Made by a program: the position numbers and the translations under genes. The notes under the pieces are model-generated. The model ran no database searches, was not told the DNA's origin, and saw only the letters and a program-made list of their open reading frames with translations. DNA of 37,922 nucleotides from Lachnospiraceae bacterium (GTDB lineage Bacteria > Bacillota > Clostridia > Lachnospirales > Lachnospiraceae), in NCBI GenBank assembly GCA_022764465.1, contig JALERL010000011.1, positions 1 to 37,922 on the forward strand. Direction: 5' to 3'. Positions 23,323 to 33,067 of this stretch are shown here, piece after piece (within the stretch, counting starts at the first letter, position 1; every line of letters begins with the position of its first letter).

Positions 23323-23904
23323 ATGAGTTTAGTACCTTACGTCATTGAACAGACAAGTCGTGGAGAACGTAATTACGATATTTATTCCAGATTATTAAAA
23401 GACAGAATTATCTTCTTAGGAGAAGAAGTAAATGAGACAACCGCAAGCCTTACCGTTGCCCAGTTACTGTTCTTAGAGTCAGAAGATCCATCCAAGGATA
23501 TCAGCTTATATATCAATTCTCCGGGAGGAATGGTAACTGCAGGTCTTGCAATCTATGACACCATGCAGTATATCAAATGTGATGTATCAACCATCTGTAT
23601 CGGAATGGCAGCCAGCATGGGTGCATTCTTACTTGCAGGAGGAACCAAGGGAAAGAGACTTGCATTACCGAATGCAGAGATTATGATCCATCAGCCATCC
23701 GGCGGAGCAAAGGGTCAGGCAACTGAGATCCAGATCGCAGCAGAGAATATCTTAAAGACAAAGAAAAAGTTAAATGAGATTCTTGCTGCAAATACGGGAA
23801 AACCATACGATGTAATCGCACAGGATACAGAGAGGGATCATTACATGTCAGCAGAAGAAGCAAAAGCTTATGGTCTGATTGATGATGTGATCACAAACCG
23901 ATAG
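23323..23904 (+). CDS. clpP: ATP-dependent Clp protease proteolytic subunit
   Basis: The 193-residue serine peptidase has the complete catalytic triad: Ser98 in [11 protein letters not shown], His123 in MIHQPSGG and Asp172 in TERDHYM. Length is typical, with a short N-terminal propeptide region. ClpP forms the 14-subunit chamber that degrades substrates fed by ClpX, encoded next. TAGGAGG precedes the ATG by about 9 bases. Hairpins on both sides suggest independent tuning within the cluster. Confidence 0.97.
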   Translation: MSLVPYVIEQTSRGERNYDIYSRLLKDRIIFLGEEVNETTASLTVAQLLFLESEDPSKDISLYINSPGGMVTAGLAIYDTMQYIKCDVSTICIGMAASMGAFLLAGGTKGKRLALPNAEIMIHQPSGGAKGQATEIQIAAENILKTKKKLNEILAANTGKPYDVIAQDTERDHYMSAEEAKAYGLIDDVITNR

Positions 23905-23919
23905 ATGTGATGAAATATC

Positions 23920-23947
23920 AAGGCTGTCTTCTGACGGAGACAGCCTT
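23920..23947 (+). terminator. Hairpin between clpP and clpX
   Basis: A 10-bp stem AAGGCTGTCT/AGACAGCCTT (23920-23929 with 23938-23947) is followed by a weak T-rich stretch. Likely partial termination. Confidence 0.7.
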
Positions 23948-23980
23948 TCGTAACTTTTTGAAAGGAGCATATTTTAGAAT

Positions 23981-25231
23981 ATGGCAGGAAGAATAGGAGA
24001 TGAAAAAATCAGATGTTCCTTCTGTGGCAAGACGCAGGATCAGGTTCGTAAGCTGATCGCAGGACCAAATGGTGCATATATCTGCGATGAGTGTGTCGAT
24101 ATCTGTTCTGAGATCATTGAAGAAGAGTTCGAAGAAGATGATGTTGCGCCGGAGAAAGGCGTACAGGAGATCAATCTGCTCAAGCCGAAGGAATTAAAGG
24201 ATTTTCTGGATGATTATGTGATTGGACAGGAACAGGCGAAGAAGGTATTATCGGTAGCCGTGTATAATCACTACAAGAGAATCACATCCGATGTGAATAT
24301 GGATGTAGAATTACAAAAGAGCAACATCTTAATGCTTGGACCGACCGGTTCCGGTAAAACCCTGTTAGCACAGACATTAGCGCGTGTGTTAAATGTTCCG
24401 TTTGCAATTGCAGATGCGACAACCTTAACCGAAGCTGGTTATGTTGGTGAAGATGTGGAGAATATCCTTTTAAAGCTGATCCAGGCGGCGGATTATGATA
24501 TTGAGCGCGCACAGTGCGGCATTATCTACATTGACGAGATCGATAAGATCACGAAAAAGTCTGAGAATGTATCAATCACAAGAGATGTCTCCGGTGAGGG
24601 TGTACAGCAGGCACTGCTTAAGATCTTAGAAGGAACGATCGCATCAGTTCCGCCACAGGGCGGCAGAAAGCATCCGCAGCAGGAGTTAATACAGATTGAT
24701 ACAACGAATATCTTATTTATCTGCGGTGGTGCATTTGACGGATTAGAAAAGATCATCGAGGCAAGAACAGATAAGAGCTCGATCGGATTTAACGCGGATA
24801 TTGTTGCGAAGGATGAGATGAATGTGGGAGAGGTACTTAAGAATGTACTGCCACAGGATTTTGTCAAGTTTGGACTGATTCCGGAATTTATCGGACGTGT
24901 TCCGGTTACAGTTTCCCTAGAGAGTCTTGATAAGGAAGCACTGGTCCGTATTTTAAAAGAGCCGAAGAATTCACTGGTAAAACAGTATACGAAGCTGTTT
25001 GAAATCGATGGCGTGGATCTGACCTTTGAAGATGCAGCACTAGAAGCAATCGCAGAGAAGGCATTAGACCGTAAGACAGGTGCAAGAGGACTGCGTGCCA
25101 TCATAGAAGAGACGATGATGGATCTGATGTATCGTATCCCATCGGATGAACGTATCGTAAGATGTACGATCACAAAGGATGCGGTAGAAGAACAAAAGGA
25201 AGCATTGTTAGAGTATAAGGATGCAGTTTAA
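23981..25231 (+). CDS. clpX: ATP-dependent Clp protease ATPase subunit ClpX
   Basis: This 416-residue AAA+ unfoldase has an N-terminal zinc-binding domain with cysteines 12, 15, 35 and 38, Walker A GPTGSGKT (about residue 113) and Walker [11 protein letters not shown] sensor region and C-terminal lid complete it. It recognises tagged substrates and threads them into ClpP. The IGF-type ClpP-docking loop appears as [18 protein letters not shown] lies upstream of the ATG. Order tig-clpP-clpX-lon-engB is a conserved Gram-positive arrangement. Confidence 0.97.
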   Translation: MAGRIGDEKIRCSFCGKTQDQVRKLIAGPNGAYICDECVDICSEIIEEEFEEDDVAPEKGVQEINLLKPKELKDFLDDYVIGQEQAKKVLSVAVYNHYKRITSDVNMDVELQKSNILMLGPTGSGKTLLAQTLARVLNVPFAIADATTLTEAGYVGEDVENILLKLIQAADYDIERAQCGIIYIDEIDKITKKSENVSITRDVSGEGVQQALLKILEGTIASVPPQGGRKHPQQELIQIDTTNILFICGGAFDGLEKIIEARTDKSSIGFNADIVAKDEMNVGEVLKNVLPQDFVKFGLIPEFIGRVPVTVSLESLDKEALVRILKEPKNSLVKQYTKLFEIDGVDLTFEDAALEAIAEKALDRKTGARGLRAIIEETMMDLMYRIPSDERIVRCTITKDAVEEQKEALLEYKDAV

Positions 25232-25250
25232 GTGAATAAGTAACAAAGCA

Positions 25251-25290
25251 GGAACTTCTTGACCGGGGTAACAGCCAGTTAAGAAGTTCT
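25251..25290 (+). other. Hairpin between clpX and lon
   Basis: GGAACTTCTTGAC (25251-25263) pairs with GTTAAGAAGTTCT (25278-25290) with two wobble pairs. No T-run follows, so it is more likely a processing or stability hairpin than a terminator. Confidence 0.5.
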
Positions 25291-25352
25291 ATGTCAATAT
25301 ACGACGGAAAAGAGATCGACACAAGGATAGAGAGAATAAAGAGGACGAAAAA

Positions 25353-27677
25353 ATGGAAGAATTGATCATGAAACTTCCCGCAGTTGCTCTGCGTGGAATG
25401 ACCGTTCTGCCTGGAATGGTAGCTCATTTTGACGTGAGCAGGGAAAAATCGGTACATGCGGTGGAACAGGCGATGATGGGAGAGCAGAAGATTTTTCTGA
25501 TTGCCCAGCTTGATCCGGAGGTAGAAGAGCCGGCAATGGAAGATTTATACAAAATAGGTGTCATTGCAGAGATCAAGCAGGTCATCAAGCTTCCGGATAA
25601 TCTGATACGTGTATTAGTGGAAGGCATGGAACGTGCTGAGTTATCGCAGATCTTAGAAGACGAAGAATATTTATATACAGAGGTTGTACGGTTTGACGAT
25701 GCCGGAGAGGAAGAAGTGATTCCGGAGGCAAGAGAGGCGATGCTTCGCAGCTTAAAAGAGACCTGTATCTCATATGCCAAGGTCAATCCGAAGCTTGGCA
25801 AGGAATTCGCAAAGCAGGTGGAAAAGTGTGACCAGCTTGAGGTACTGCTTGTTGAAGTAGGGAATAATCTTCCGCTTGCCTTTGAAGGAAGGCAGAAGCT
25901 GCTTGAAGCTGTCGGTACGGTCACACAGTACGAAGTGCTGATGGGCATTCTGCTCAATGAGATCAATGTACTCAATATCAAAAATGAATTCCAGCGTAAG
26001 GTCAAGGAACGTGTAGATAAGAATCAGAAGGAATACCTGTTACGCGAGCAGATGAAGCTGATCCGGGAAGAACTTGGGGAAGACAATACCGAATCGGATA
26101 TTGAATACTTTGAAACAGAACTTAAAAAGTTAAAGGCAGATAAAGAAGTAAAAGAAAAGATCAAAAAAGAGATCGAGCGTTTTAAAAATATCAGTTCGAG
26201 TTCTTCCGAGAGCGCAGTCAGCCGTGGTTATATTGAGACATTATTAGAGCTTCCATGGAATAAGGCATCGAAGGATAATAAGAATCTTGCCCATGCAAGA
26301 GAAGTCTTAGATGCTGAACATTACGGCTTAGAGAAGGTAAAGGAACGGGTGTTAGAATTCCTTGCAGTACGGAATCTTACCAGTAAGGGAGAAAGCCCGA
26401 TCATCTGCTTAGTCGGACCACCTGGAACAGGTAAGACGAGTATAGCAAGATCTGTTGCAAAGGCACTCGGAAAGGAATACGTCCGTATCTGTCTTGGAGG
26501 TGTACGGGATGAAGCTGAGATCCGTGGACACAGAAGAACCTATGTGGGTGCGATGCCGGGACGTATTGTATCGGGACTTCGGAGCGCAGGCGTGAAGAAT
26601 CCGCTGATGTTATTAGATGAGATCGATAAGGTCAGCAGTGATTATAAGGGTGATACTTCTTCGGCACTTCTTGAAGTGTTAGACAGTGAGCAGAACCACA
26701 AGTTCCGTGATCATTATATCGAGATCCCGGTCGATCTGTCTGAGGTTCTTTTTATCGCAACGGCTAACTCTGCTTCCGATATACCAAGACCGCTGTTAGA
26801 CCGTATGGAGCTGATCGAGGTTACCAGTTATACGGAAAATGAGAAACAGCATATTGCAAGGGAGCATCTGATCGGCAAACAGATCATAGCGAATGGATTA
26901 AAGAAAGAACAGATCAGCTTCAGTGACAAGGCAGTCGCAAAGATGATTGCAGGCTATACCAGAGAAGCCGGGGTGCGTAACTTAGAGCGCAGGATTGGTG
27001 AGGTATGCAGAAAGGCTGCAAGAGAGATCTACGAGGGTGAGAAGAAAAAGGTACAGATCACCGAGCGTAATCTTTCAACCTATCTTGGAAAAGAGAAATA
27101 CAGCATTGATAAGCGAAACGATAAGGACGAGGTCGGAATCGTCCGTGGACTGGCATGGACGAGTGTCGGTGGTGACACCTTAGAGATCGAGGTCAATATT
27201 ATGCCGGGTAAGGGCGAGTTCGTTCTGACCGGACAGCTTGGTGATGTGATGAAGGAATCGGCACAGGCAGGAATCAGTTATATCCGCTCGGTCAGTGAGC
27301 AGTATGAGATCCCGGAGAACTTCTTCAAGGAGCATGACATCCATATACATATTCCGGAAGGGGCTGTACCTAAGGATGGACCTTCTGCCGGAATCACCAT
27401 GGCAACTGCAATGCTTTCTGCGATTATCGGGAAAAAAGTCCGTGCAGATCTTGCGATGACAGGAGAGATCACCCTGCGTGGGCGTGTACTTCCGATCGGC
27501 GGTTTAAAGGAAAAGACACTTGCAGCGAAAAATGCAGGGATCACAACCGTGCTGGTACCGAAGAAGAATGAAAAAGATGTGGAAGAGATCGCACCGGAGA
27601 TCAAGAAAGGACTTCAGATCATCTTTGTAGAAAATATGGAAGAAGTTCTTGCCAATGCACTGGTCTGTGAAAAATAG
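25353..27677 (+). CDS. lon: ATP-dependent endopeptidase Lon
   Basis: The 774-residue LonA protease has a substrate-binding N-terminal domain (about 1-200), a coiled coil and an AAA+ module. Walker A is GPPGTGKTS and Walker [13 protein letters not shown]-terminal peptidase domain carries the catalytic serine in [15 protein letters not shown] and lysine in [14 protein letters not shown]. It degrades misfolded and regulatory proteins. GAGGAC lies 8 bases before the ATG. Followed 49 bases later by engB. Confidence 0.97.
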   Translation: MEELIMKLPAVALRGMTVLPGMVAHFDVSREKSVHAVEQAMMGEQKIFLIAQLDPEVEEPAMEDLYKIGVIAEIKQVIKLPDNLIRVLVEGMERAELSQILEDEEYLYTEVVRFDDAGEEEVIPEAREAMLRSLKETCISYAKVNPKLGKEFAKQVEKCDQLEVLLVEVGNNLPLAFEGRQKLLEAVGTVTQYEVLMGILLNEINVLNIKNEFQRKVKERVDKNQKEYLLREQMKLIREELGEDNTESDIEYFETELKKLKADKEVKEKIKKEIERFKNISSSSSESAVSRGYIETLLELPWNKASKDNKNLAHAREVLDAEHYGLEKVKERVLEFLAVRNLTSKGESPIICLVGPPGTGKTSIARSVAKALGKEYVRICLGGVRDEAEIRGHRRTYVGAMPGRIVSGLRSAGVKNPLMLLDEIDKVSSDYKGDTSSALLEVLDSEQNHKFRDHYIEIPVDLSEVLFIATANSASDIPRPLLDRMELIEVTSYTENEKQHIAREHLIGKQIIANGLKKEQISFSDKAVAKMIAGYTREAGVRNLERRIGEVCRKAAREIYEGEKKKVQITERNLSTYLGKEKYSIDKRNDKDEVGIVRGLAWTSVGGDTLEIEVNIMPGKGEFVLTGQLGDVMKESAQAGISYIRSVSEQYEIPENFFKEHDIHIHIPEGAVPKDGPSAGITMATAMLSAIIGKKVRADLAMTGEITLRGRVLPIGGLKEKTLAAKNAGITTVLVPKKNEKDVEEIAPEIKKGLQIIFVENMEEVLANALVCEK

Positions 27678-27726
27678 AATGTAAATTTGTGCCTGCGGCC
27701 GAACGTCTGCAGGCTGAGAGAAAGGT

Positions 27727-28332
27727 ATGGTTATTAAAATGGTAATCAAAAATGTAAACCTTGAAACGGTATGTGGTATCACGAGTAAGATTCCGGATAA
27801 TCTGTTGCCGGAGGTGGCATTTGCCGGAAAGTCCAATGTAGGAAAATCATCCCTGATCAATGCACTGATGAACCGCAAGTCATTGGCAAGAACCTCCGCA
27901 CAGCCGGGAAAGACGCAGACGATCAACTTTTATAATATCAACAATGCGATGTATCTGGTTGACCTTCCGGGTTACGGATATGCGAAGGTATCAGAGGCGG
28001 AGAAGGCGAAGTGGGGAAAGATGATCGAAAATTACCTGCACGTATCAAAGCAGTTAAAGGCAGTCTTCCTGCTGATCGATATCCGGCATGATCCGTCGAA
28101 TAATGATAAGATCATGTATGACTGGATCGTACATCAGGGGTATGATCCGATCATTATTGCAACAAAGTTAGATAAGATCAAGCGCAGCCAGAAGGACAAG
28201 TGCGTGAAAGCAATCCGCACGGGACTTCAGGTGAAGCCGGGAACAAAGATCATTCCGTTTTCTGCTGAGACGAAGCAGGGACGTGACGAGATCTGGGAAC
28301 TGATGGATGAGGTTATCGGTTATGAAGCATAA
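27727..28332 (+). CDS. engB: Ribosome biogenesis GTPase EngB/YsxC
   Basis: This 201-residue GTPase has G1 GKSNVGKSSLIN, a switch I threonine in PGKTQTINFY, G3 DLPGYGYAKV, G4 TKLDK and G5 FSAET. EngB assists 50S subunit assembly. The start could be the ATG at 27727 or the in-frame ATG at 27739; the first has GAGAG six bases upstream and is kept. Downstream of lon, its 3' end overlaps the zinc-binding protein gene by 11 bases, so these are translationally coupled. Confidence 0.94.
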   Translation: MVIKMVIKNVNLETVCGITSKIPDNLLPEVAFAGKSNVGKSSLINALMNRKSLARTSAQPGKTQTINFYNINNAMYLVDLPGYGYAKVSEAEKAKWGKMIENYLHVSKQLKAVFLLIDIRHDPSNNDKIMYDWIVHQGYDPIIIATKLDKIKRSQKDKCVKAIRTGLQVKPGTKIIPFSAETKQGRDEIWELMDEVIGYEA

Positions 28333-29359
28333 GTATAGATTTACAGCAGTTCTTTTAGTTGGAATTCTGCTGGTAAGTATCCTGCTGACGAATCTATATG
28401 TAAAAACAGAGGAAATAGGAGATGCGGACAAGCTTCGTGTCGTAACATCTTTTTATCCGATGTATATCGCTGCCTTAAATGTGATCGGTGATCAGAGCGG
28501 GGTAGAATTAGAGAATCTGAGTGAGCCGCAGACCGGGTGTCTGCATGATTATCAGATGACACCGGCAGATATGCGGCTGCTTTCTAGTGCCGATGTGTTT
28601 ATTGTCAATGGCGGTGGAATTGAGTCCTTTTTATCCGATGTGGCAGAAGCATACCCGGAGCTTACGATCTTAAATGCATCCGATCAGGTAGAACTCTTAC
28701 CGGAATCGGAGCAGGAGCATGACCACGATCACGAAGCAGATCCGGATGAGGAACATAGCCATGCAGCAGATGCCAATGACGAATATAGTGACGATGACGA
28801 ACATCACGATGATACAGATTCTGACGATCATACGCATACACATTCCGATGAGAATGCACATGCCTGGATGAGCATTCCGGATTACCGGATCCAGGTGCAG
28901 ACGATCGCAGATGGGCTGATAAAGGCAGATCCGGCACATGCAGATGTGTATCAGAAGAATGCCGCAGCCTATGATGAGAAGTTAGCAGCCTTAGAAAAAG
29001 AAGCCGAAGAAGTAAAGACCTATACCGAGGGTAAGGATCTTGTGATCTTTCACGAAGCCTATGATTATGTGGCGGCAGATTACGGGATGCATGTCATATA
29101 CACGCTGAATCTGGATGAGGAACGTCAGGTCAGTGCCGGGAAAGTTGCAGATGTTGTCAGTGAGATCAAGGAGCATGGAATCACAACGGTATTTGCGGAA
29201 GAACTGTATGGCAGTGATATGGGGAATACGATCGAGCGTGAAACCGATGCAAAGGTCTGTTACCTGGATACGATGGTACGGGGAGAATATGAAGCAGATA
29301 GTTACTTAAAGGCAATGGAAAAGAATATCCGGATGATAAGGGAGGCGTTTACGCCATGA
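28322..29359 (+). CDS. znuA: Metal ABC transporter substrate-binding protein (ZnuA-like, His/Asp-rich loop)
   Basis: This 345-residue protein has an N-terminal hydrophobic anchor (about residues 7-24) and the cluster A-1 metal-binding fold: VVTSFYPMYIAALNV, CLHDYQMTPADM, NAHAWMSIPDY and FHEAYDYVAADYG. Between them lies a His/Asp-rich loop of about 50 residues (DHDHEADPDEEHSHAAD and later DDHTHTHSDENAHAW), typical of zinc-specific ZnuA proteins. No lipobox cysteine follows the anchor, so it may be held by the helix itself. The ATG at 28322 has GATGAGG about nine bases upstream. Its stop overlaps the ATPase gene. Confidence 0.88.
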   Translation: MKHKYRFTAVLLVGILLVSILLTNLYVKTEEIGDADKLRVVTSFYPMYIAALNVIGDQSGVELENLSEPQTGCLHDYQMTPADMRLLSSADVFIVNGGGIESFLSDVAEAYPELTILNASDQVELLPESEQEHDHDHEADPDEEHSHAADANDEYSDDDEHHDDTDSDDHTHTHSDENAHAWMSIPDYRIQVQTIADGLIKADPAHADVYQKNAAAYDEKLAALEKEAEEVKTYTEGKDLVIFHEAYDYVAADYGMHVIYTLNLDEERQVSAGKVADVVSEIKEHGITTVFAEELYGSDMGNTIERETDAKVCYLDTMVRGEYEADSYLKAMEKNIRMIREAFTP

Positions 29360-30117
29360 AAAAAATCATAAAGCCATGTGGAATCCACTGTATTAAAATC
29401 AAAAATCTCGGTGTGCAGATCGGAGAGCAGGAGATCTTAAAAGACATCAACCTGCATATTCACTGTGGGACACTGACTGCAATTATCGGAAAAAACGGTG
29501 CGGGAAAATCTACCCTGATCAAGTCTATTTTAGGTGAGATTCCGCATACCGGAGAGATTGAATTCAAGGATTGTGAGAACGGACATATCCAGAAACTGCG
29601 GATTGGTTATGTACCGCAGAGCCTGAACATTGAAAAACATACACCGGTCAGTGTCTATGACATGATCGCAAGCTATCAGTCAAACTGTCCGGTCTTTTTC
29701 CGCAAGAGTAAAAAGCTCTATCAGGAGATCTTAGAAAGCCTGCGGGTATTTGAGGCAGAGGAGCTGATCGATAAGCAGGTCTGCAACCTTTCCGGAGGAG
29801 AACTGCAAAGAGTGCTGCTATCGATGGCAGTCATGGATGAGCCGAACCTGCTGTTACTCGATGAGCCGGTATCCGGTATTGACCAGAACGGTATGGAACT
29901 ATTCTATAAGCGGATGGAATATCTGAAGGAACACTTTGATCTTGCAGTCATCCTGATCTCGCATGATCTCGATTATGTGAAGCAGTATGCAGATCATGTC
30001 GTGTTACTGAATAAAACCGTACTGATGCAGGGAACTCCAAAGGAGGTCTATGCAAGCGAAGCGTTTCAAAAGACCTTTACGGAAGCAGCCATGTTGGTGG
30101 GAGGTGTCAAAGAATGA
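29356..30117 (+). CDS. znuC: Zinc/manganese ABC transporter ATPase
   Basis: This 253-residue ATPase has Walker A IIGKNGAGKSTLIK (about residue 47), the signature NLSGGELQRVLLSMAV and Walker B NLLLLDEPVSGID. It energises uptake through the neighbouring permease. It begins in an ATGA overlap with the binding-protein gene and ends in another with the permease gene, so all three are co-translated. Zinc is inferred from the His-rich binding protein; manganese is possible. Confidence 0.92.
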   Translation: MKKIIKPCGIHCIKIKNLGVQIGEQEILKDINLHIHCGTLTAIIGKNGAGKSTLIKSILGEIPHTGEIEFKDCENGHIQKLRIGYVPQSLNIEKHTPVSVYDMIASYQSNCPVFFRKSKKLYQEILESLRVFEAEELIDKQVCNLSGGELQRVLLSMAVMDEPNLLLLDEPVSGIDQNGMELFYKRMEYLKEHFDLAVILISHDLDYVKQYADHVVLLNKTVLMQGTPKEVYASEAFQKTFTEAAMLVGGVKE

Positions 30118-30929
30118 TGGACTTTTTTACAGAATGGTGGTCGTATGGATTTATGCGGAATGCCTTTGTCGCAGTCCTGATTATCACACCATTGTTCGGG
30201 CTTCTTGGAACAATGATCGTCAATAAGAAGATGGCATTTTTCTCAGATGCGCTCGGACACTCGGCACTGACTGGAATTGCGATCGGGGTTGTACTTGGAG
30301 TGGCAGATACGTCCCTGTCAATGGTTATCTTTGCGATCGCATTTGCATTGCTGCTGAATAAGATCAGCAGTAAGAGTACGGCATCGACCGATACGATCAT
30401 CTCGGTATTTTCTTCCTGCAGTATTGCAATCGGACTGGCGATCCTCTCAAAAGGCGGAAACTTCAGCAAATACAGCAGTCTTTTAGTCGGAGATATCTTA
30501 AGTATCACCTTCCGTGAGATCGTATATCTGATCCTGATCTTTGCGGCAACGCTGGTGTTCTGGTTTGTGGCATTTAACAAGTTAAATGCAGTCAGTCTGC
30601 ACCGGACTCTGGCAAAAAGCAGAGGAATCCATGTAAAGCTGATCGAAAATATATTTGCAGTATTTATCGCATTGATCGTAATGCTTTCGATCAAGTGGGT
30701 CGGAATCCTGATCATCAATGCGCTATTGATCCTTCCGGCGGCAAGCAGCCGGAATCTTGCGGAAAATATGCGGGAATACCATTTCTTTTCGATCTTGTTT
30801 TCGGTATTTTCGGGAATCATTGGACTGATCATCTCATATTTTACGAATGTTGCAACCGGGCCTATGATTGTAATCGTAGCATCGGTCATCTACTTTGCAA
30901 CCTACTTCTATGGCAAACGTTCAGTGTAA
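30114..30929 (+). CDS. znuB: Zinc/manganese ABC transporter permease (ABC-3 family)
   Basis: This 271-residue membrane protein has about eight helices and ABC-3 family features: MNNxxF-like FMRNAFVAVLIITPLFGLLG, KMAFFSDALGHSALTGIAIG and the coupling region LHRTLAKSRGIHVKLIEN. It forms the channel for the metal delivered by the binding protein. It overlaps the ATPase gene by 4 bases, and its 3' end overlaps the convergent dinB gene by 9 bases. Confidence 0.92.
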   Translation: MMDFFTEWWSYGFMRNAFVAVLIITPLFGLLGTMIVNKKMAFFSDALGHSALTGIAIGVVLGVADTSLSMVIFAIAFALLLNKISSKSTASTDTIISVFSSCSIAIGLAILSKGGNFSKYSSLLVGDILSITFREIVYLILIFAATLVFWFVAFNKLNAVSLHRTLAKSRGIHVKLIENIFAVFIALIVMLSIKWVGILIINALLILPAASSRNLAENMREYHFFSILFSVFSGIIGLIISYFTNVATGPMIVIVASVIYFATYFYGKRSV

Positions 30930-32105
30930 CATACTGCCACGGACAATCGAATCCTTGCCGAAACGGTTACGGATAGAATCGGCAGCAGCGTCTAAACGCT
31001 GCTGTTTTTCGTCCGGGACAAGGTCAAAAATAGACATCTGCTGGGGCGCATCCTCGGAAATAAGCTTTGCTGTGCGGATGCCGAGCAGACGGATGGGATG
31101 CTTGTTCCAGAGTTCGAAAAACAACTGACAGGAGGCAGTATAGATCTCATTTGTCGTATTTGTCGGAGCAAAGAAGGCACTCTGGTGGGAACAGGAGGTA
31201 AAGTCACTGTACTTGATCTCAACCGTAACGGTCTGGGCAAGCTGGTGTGCCTTACGCAGTCTGGCAGAAACTTTTTCGGAAAGGGAGAGCAGTACCTTTT
31301 GAATCTCCTCAGCCTGTGAAATATCAGTACTAAGCGTCACGGAATTACCAACTCCCTTGGCTTCCCGTGCCTGTGGGTGCAGGGTATCACTTCCGATGCC
31401 ATTTGCATATTCCCACATGGTAATGCCATGGCTTTTAAATTCCTGCTGCAGATAGTCCTTATCGGTATGCGCCAGTTCACCGATCGTGCGGATGCCGAGA
31501 CTTTTTAAGCGGTTGGCGCTGGAACGTCCGACCATGTAGAGGTCATCCACCGGAAGCGGCCACATTTTTGCAGGGATCTCATCATAGAACAGCGTGTGGA
31601 TACGATCCGGCTTGGTAAAATCACTTGCCATCTTCGCAAGTACCTTATTTGGTGCGATACCGATATTAACGGTGAAGCCAAAGCGGGACTTGATCTCTTC
31701 CTTGATCTGCCTTGCAGCAGCAAGCGGTGATTCGTACTGTGATGCGATCGGTGTGAAGTCTAGGAAGCATTCATCGATCGAAAGCTGTTCAATGTCCGGC
31801 GTATAGGTGTGCAGAAGTGCCATAAGCTTCTGGCTGTAGCGTTTGTAGAGCGCATGATCCGGTGGAACGATAACGAGATTCGGGCACTTGCGGCGTGCCT
31901 GTGCTACCGGTTCGGCTGTATGGATATCATAAGCCTTCGCCGGCACAGACTTTGCTAATACGATCCCATGGCGGCTCTTCGTATCGCCGCCGATGATCGC
32001 TGGGATCGTACGGATATCCAGTGTTTCTCCATTTTTTAATTTTTCTACCGCACTCCAGCTTAAAAAAGCGGAGTTCACATCAATATGAAAAATAATGCGT
32101 TCCAT
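30921..32105 (-). CDS. dinB: DNA polymerase IV (Y-family, lesion bypass)
   Basis: This 394-residue Y-family polymerase has catalytic acids Asp9 (FHIDVNSAF), Asp111 and Glu112 (LSIDECFLDF). It also has the helix-hairpin-helix region GRSSANRLKSLGI, a little-finger domain and a C-terminal clamp-binding peptide QMSIFDL. It copies damaged DNA with low fidelity. A LexA-like operator sits upstream (32122-32135), suggesting SOS control. It is convergent with the metal permease and overlaps its end. Confidence 0.95.
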   Translation of the reverse strand: MERIIFHIDVNSAFLSWSAVEKLKNGETLDIRTIPAIIGGDTKSRHGIVLAKSVPAKAYDIHTAEPVAQARRKCPNLVIVPPDHALYKRYSQKLMALLHTYTPDIEQLSIDECFLDFTPIASQYESPLAAARQIKEEIKSRFGFTVNIGIAPNKVLAKMASDFTKPDRIHTLFYDEIPAKMWPLPVDDLYMVGRSSANRLKSLGIRTIGELAHTDKDYLQQEFKSHGITMWEYANGIGSDTLHPQAREAKGVGNSVTLSTDISQAEEIQKVLLSLSEKVSARLRKAHQLAQTVTVEIKYSDFTSCSHQSAFFAPTNTTNEIYTASCQLFFELWNKHPIRLLGIRTAKLISEDAPQQMSIFDLVPDEKQQRLDAAADSIRNRFGKDSIVRGSMLH

Positions 32106-32121
32106 GATCGTTCCTCAAAAC

Positions 32122-32135
32122 AGAATGTATGTTTG
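32122..32135. promoter_or_regulatory. Candidate LexA/DinR operator upstream of dinB
   Basis: AGAATGTATGTTTG agrees with the Gram-positive SOS box consensus CGAACRNRYGTTYG at 12 of 14 positions. It lies 17 bases before the dinB start codon. Confidence 0.55.
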
Positions 32136-32273
32136 CTATTGACATGATTTTACCACAGATTACAGGAAATGGGAATGATTTTCCATGAAATTGCTCTAGT
32201 CAGAAAAGAATGCATGTGTTAGAATAATTGCAATAAGAAATGCGGCTGATAACAAGAGAAACAGGTGATAGAA

Positions 32274-32984
32274 GTGAAGTTTAAGAGAATCAATGTAGAT
32301 ACCGTAAGGTGTCTGATCACAGAGGAAGAGTTACATGAGAACGGTCTGGATGTCGATGATTTCCTCGCAAATGATGGAAAAACAGAGGAATTCTTACGCC
32401 GGATCATTACAATGGCAGAGACAGAGGTCGGCTATAAGGTGCATGGTGGGAATATTTCCATTCAGGTGTCTGTATTGCCGGATCATGTGCTTGCACTTAC
32501 ATTCTCTGAGAAGACGAATGCAGGGATCATGAATGTATTAGAGAATCTGAAGTCTGTGATGGAGAATCTTTCGAAGAATGTTGCAGAAGCATCACAACAG
32601 GCACAGCCGGAGACTGATGAGCCGAAGATTCCGATACAGGGTGCTAAGGAGAAGCAGGCACATGTGGTATCGGATGGGATTATTCCGGGTTCCTGTGAAT
32701 ATCAGATCCAGTTTGATCGTATGGAATACTTTGACGCATACAGCCGCAGCGTTCAGCTAGAGATGCCGGTTGAGAACCGGTTATATAAGCTGCCACAGGA
32801 TCATATGTATTTTCTGTTAATGAAAAAGGGAGATATGAATGACAGACAGTTATGCAGACTGCTCAGTGCGGCATTAGACTTTGCAACGGGAATCTATTCC
32901 CATGATGCAGTCCGTGCCTTTATAGAAGAGCATGGAGAATCCATTATAGAGAAGAATGCGATACAGGTTATGCAGCAGTTATAA
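32274..32984 (+). CDS. mecA: MecA-family adaptor protein
   Basis: This 236-residue protein has an N-terminal domain (MKFKRINVDTVRCLI..., about 1-85), an acidic/Gln linker and a C-terminal domain (about 125-236). This is the MecA/YpbH layout; MecA delivers substrates to the ClpC unfoldase and represses competence in bacilli. I prefer the GTG at 32274: AGGTGA lies five bases upstream, and the product then aligns with the MEIERIN start of Bacillus MecA. A GTG at 32265 is the alternative. It is divergent from dinB and ends at a strong terminator. Role in a non-competent clostridium is inferred to be proteolysis control. Confidence 0.85.
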   Translation: MKFKRINVDTVRCLITEEELHENGLDVDDFLANDGKTEEFLRRIITMAETEVGYKVHGGNISIQVSVLPDHVLALTFSEKTNAGIMNVLENLKSVMENLSKNVAEASQQAQPETDEPKIPIQGAKEKQAHVVSDGIIPGSCEYQIQFDRMEYFDAYSRSVQLEMPVENRLYKLPQDHMYFLLMKKGDMNDRQLCRLLSAALDFATGIYSHDAVRAFIEEHGESIIEKNAIQVMQQL

Positions 32985-32985
32985 A

Positions 32986-33036
32986 AACAGCAGGAAATTT
33001 ATGGAGGATGTGCCTCAAAATTTCCTGCTGTTTCTT
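32986..33036 (+). terminator. Terminator of mecA
   Basis: A perfect 15-bp stem (AACAGCAGGAAATTT, 32986-33000, with its complement at 33018-33032) is followed by TCTT. Just downstream begins the second structured palindrome. Confidence 0.85.
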
Positions 33037-33067
33037 GATGTAAGTGATAACATGGACTATAACATAT

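Noticed and set aside
24526-25173. 215-codon reverse frame inside clpX
   Set aside because: Shadow of clpX: Ser/Ile-rich translation typical of the antisense of a conserved gene.
30107-30889. 260-codon reverse frame inside the metal permease gene
   Set aside because: Antisense of an ABC-3 permease whose own frame has all family features and a coupled start.
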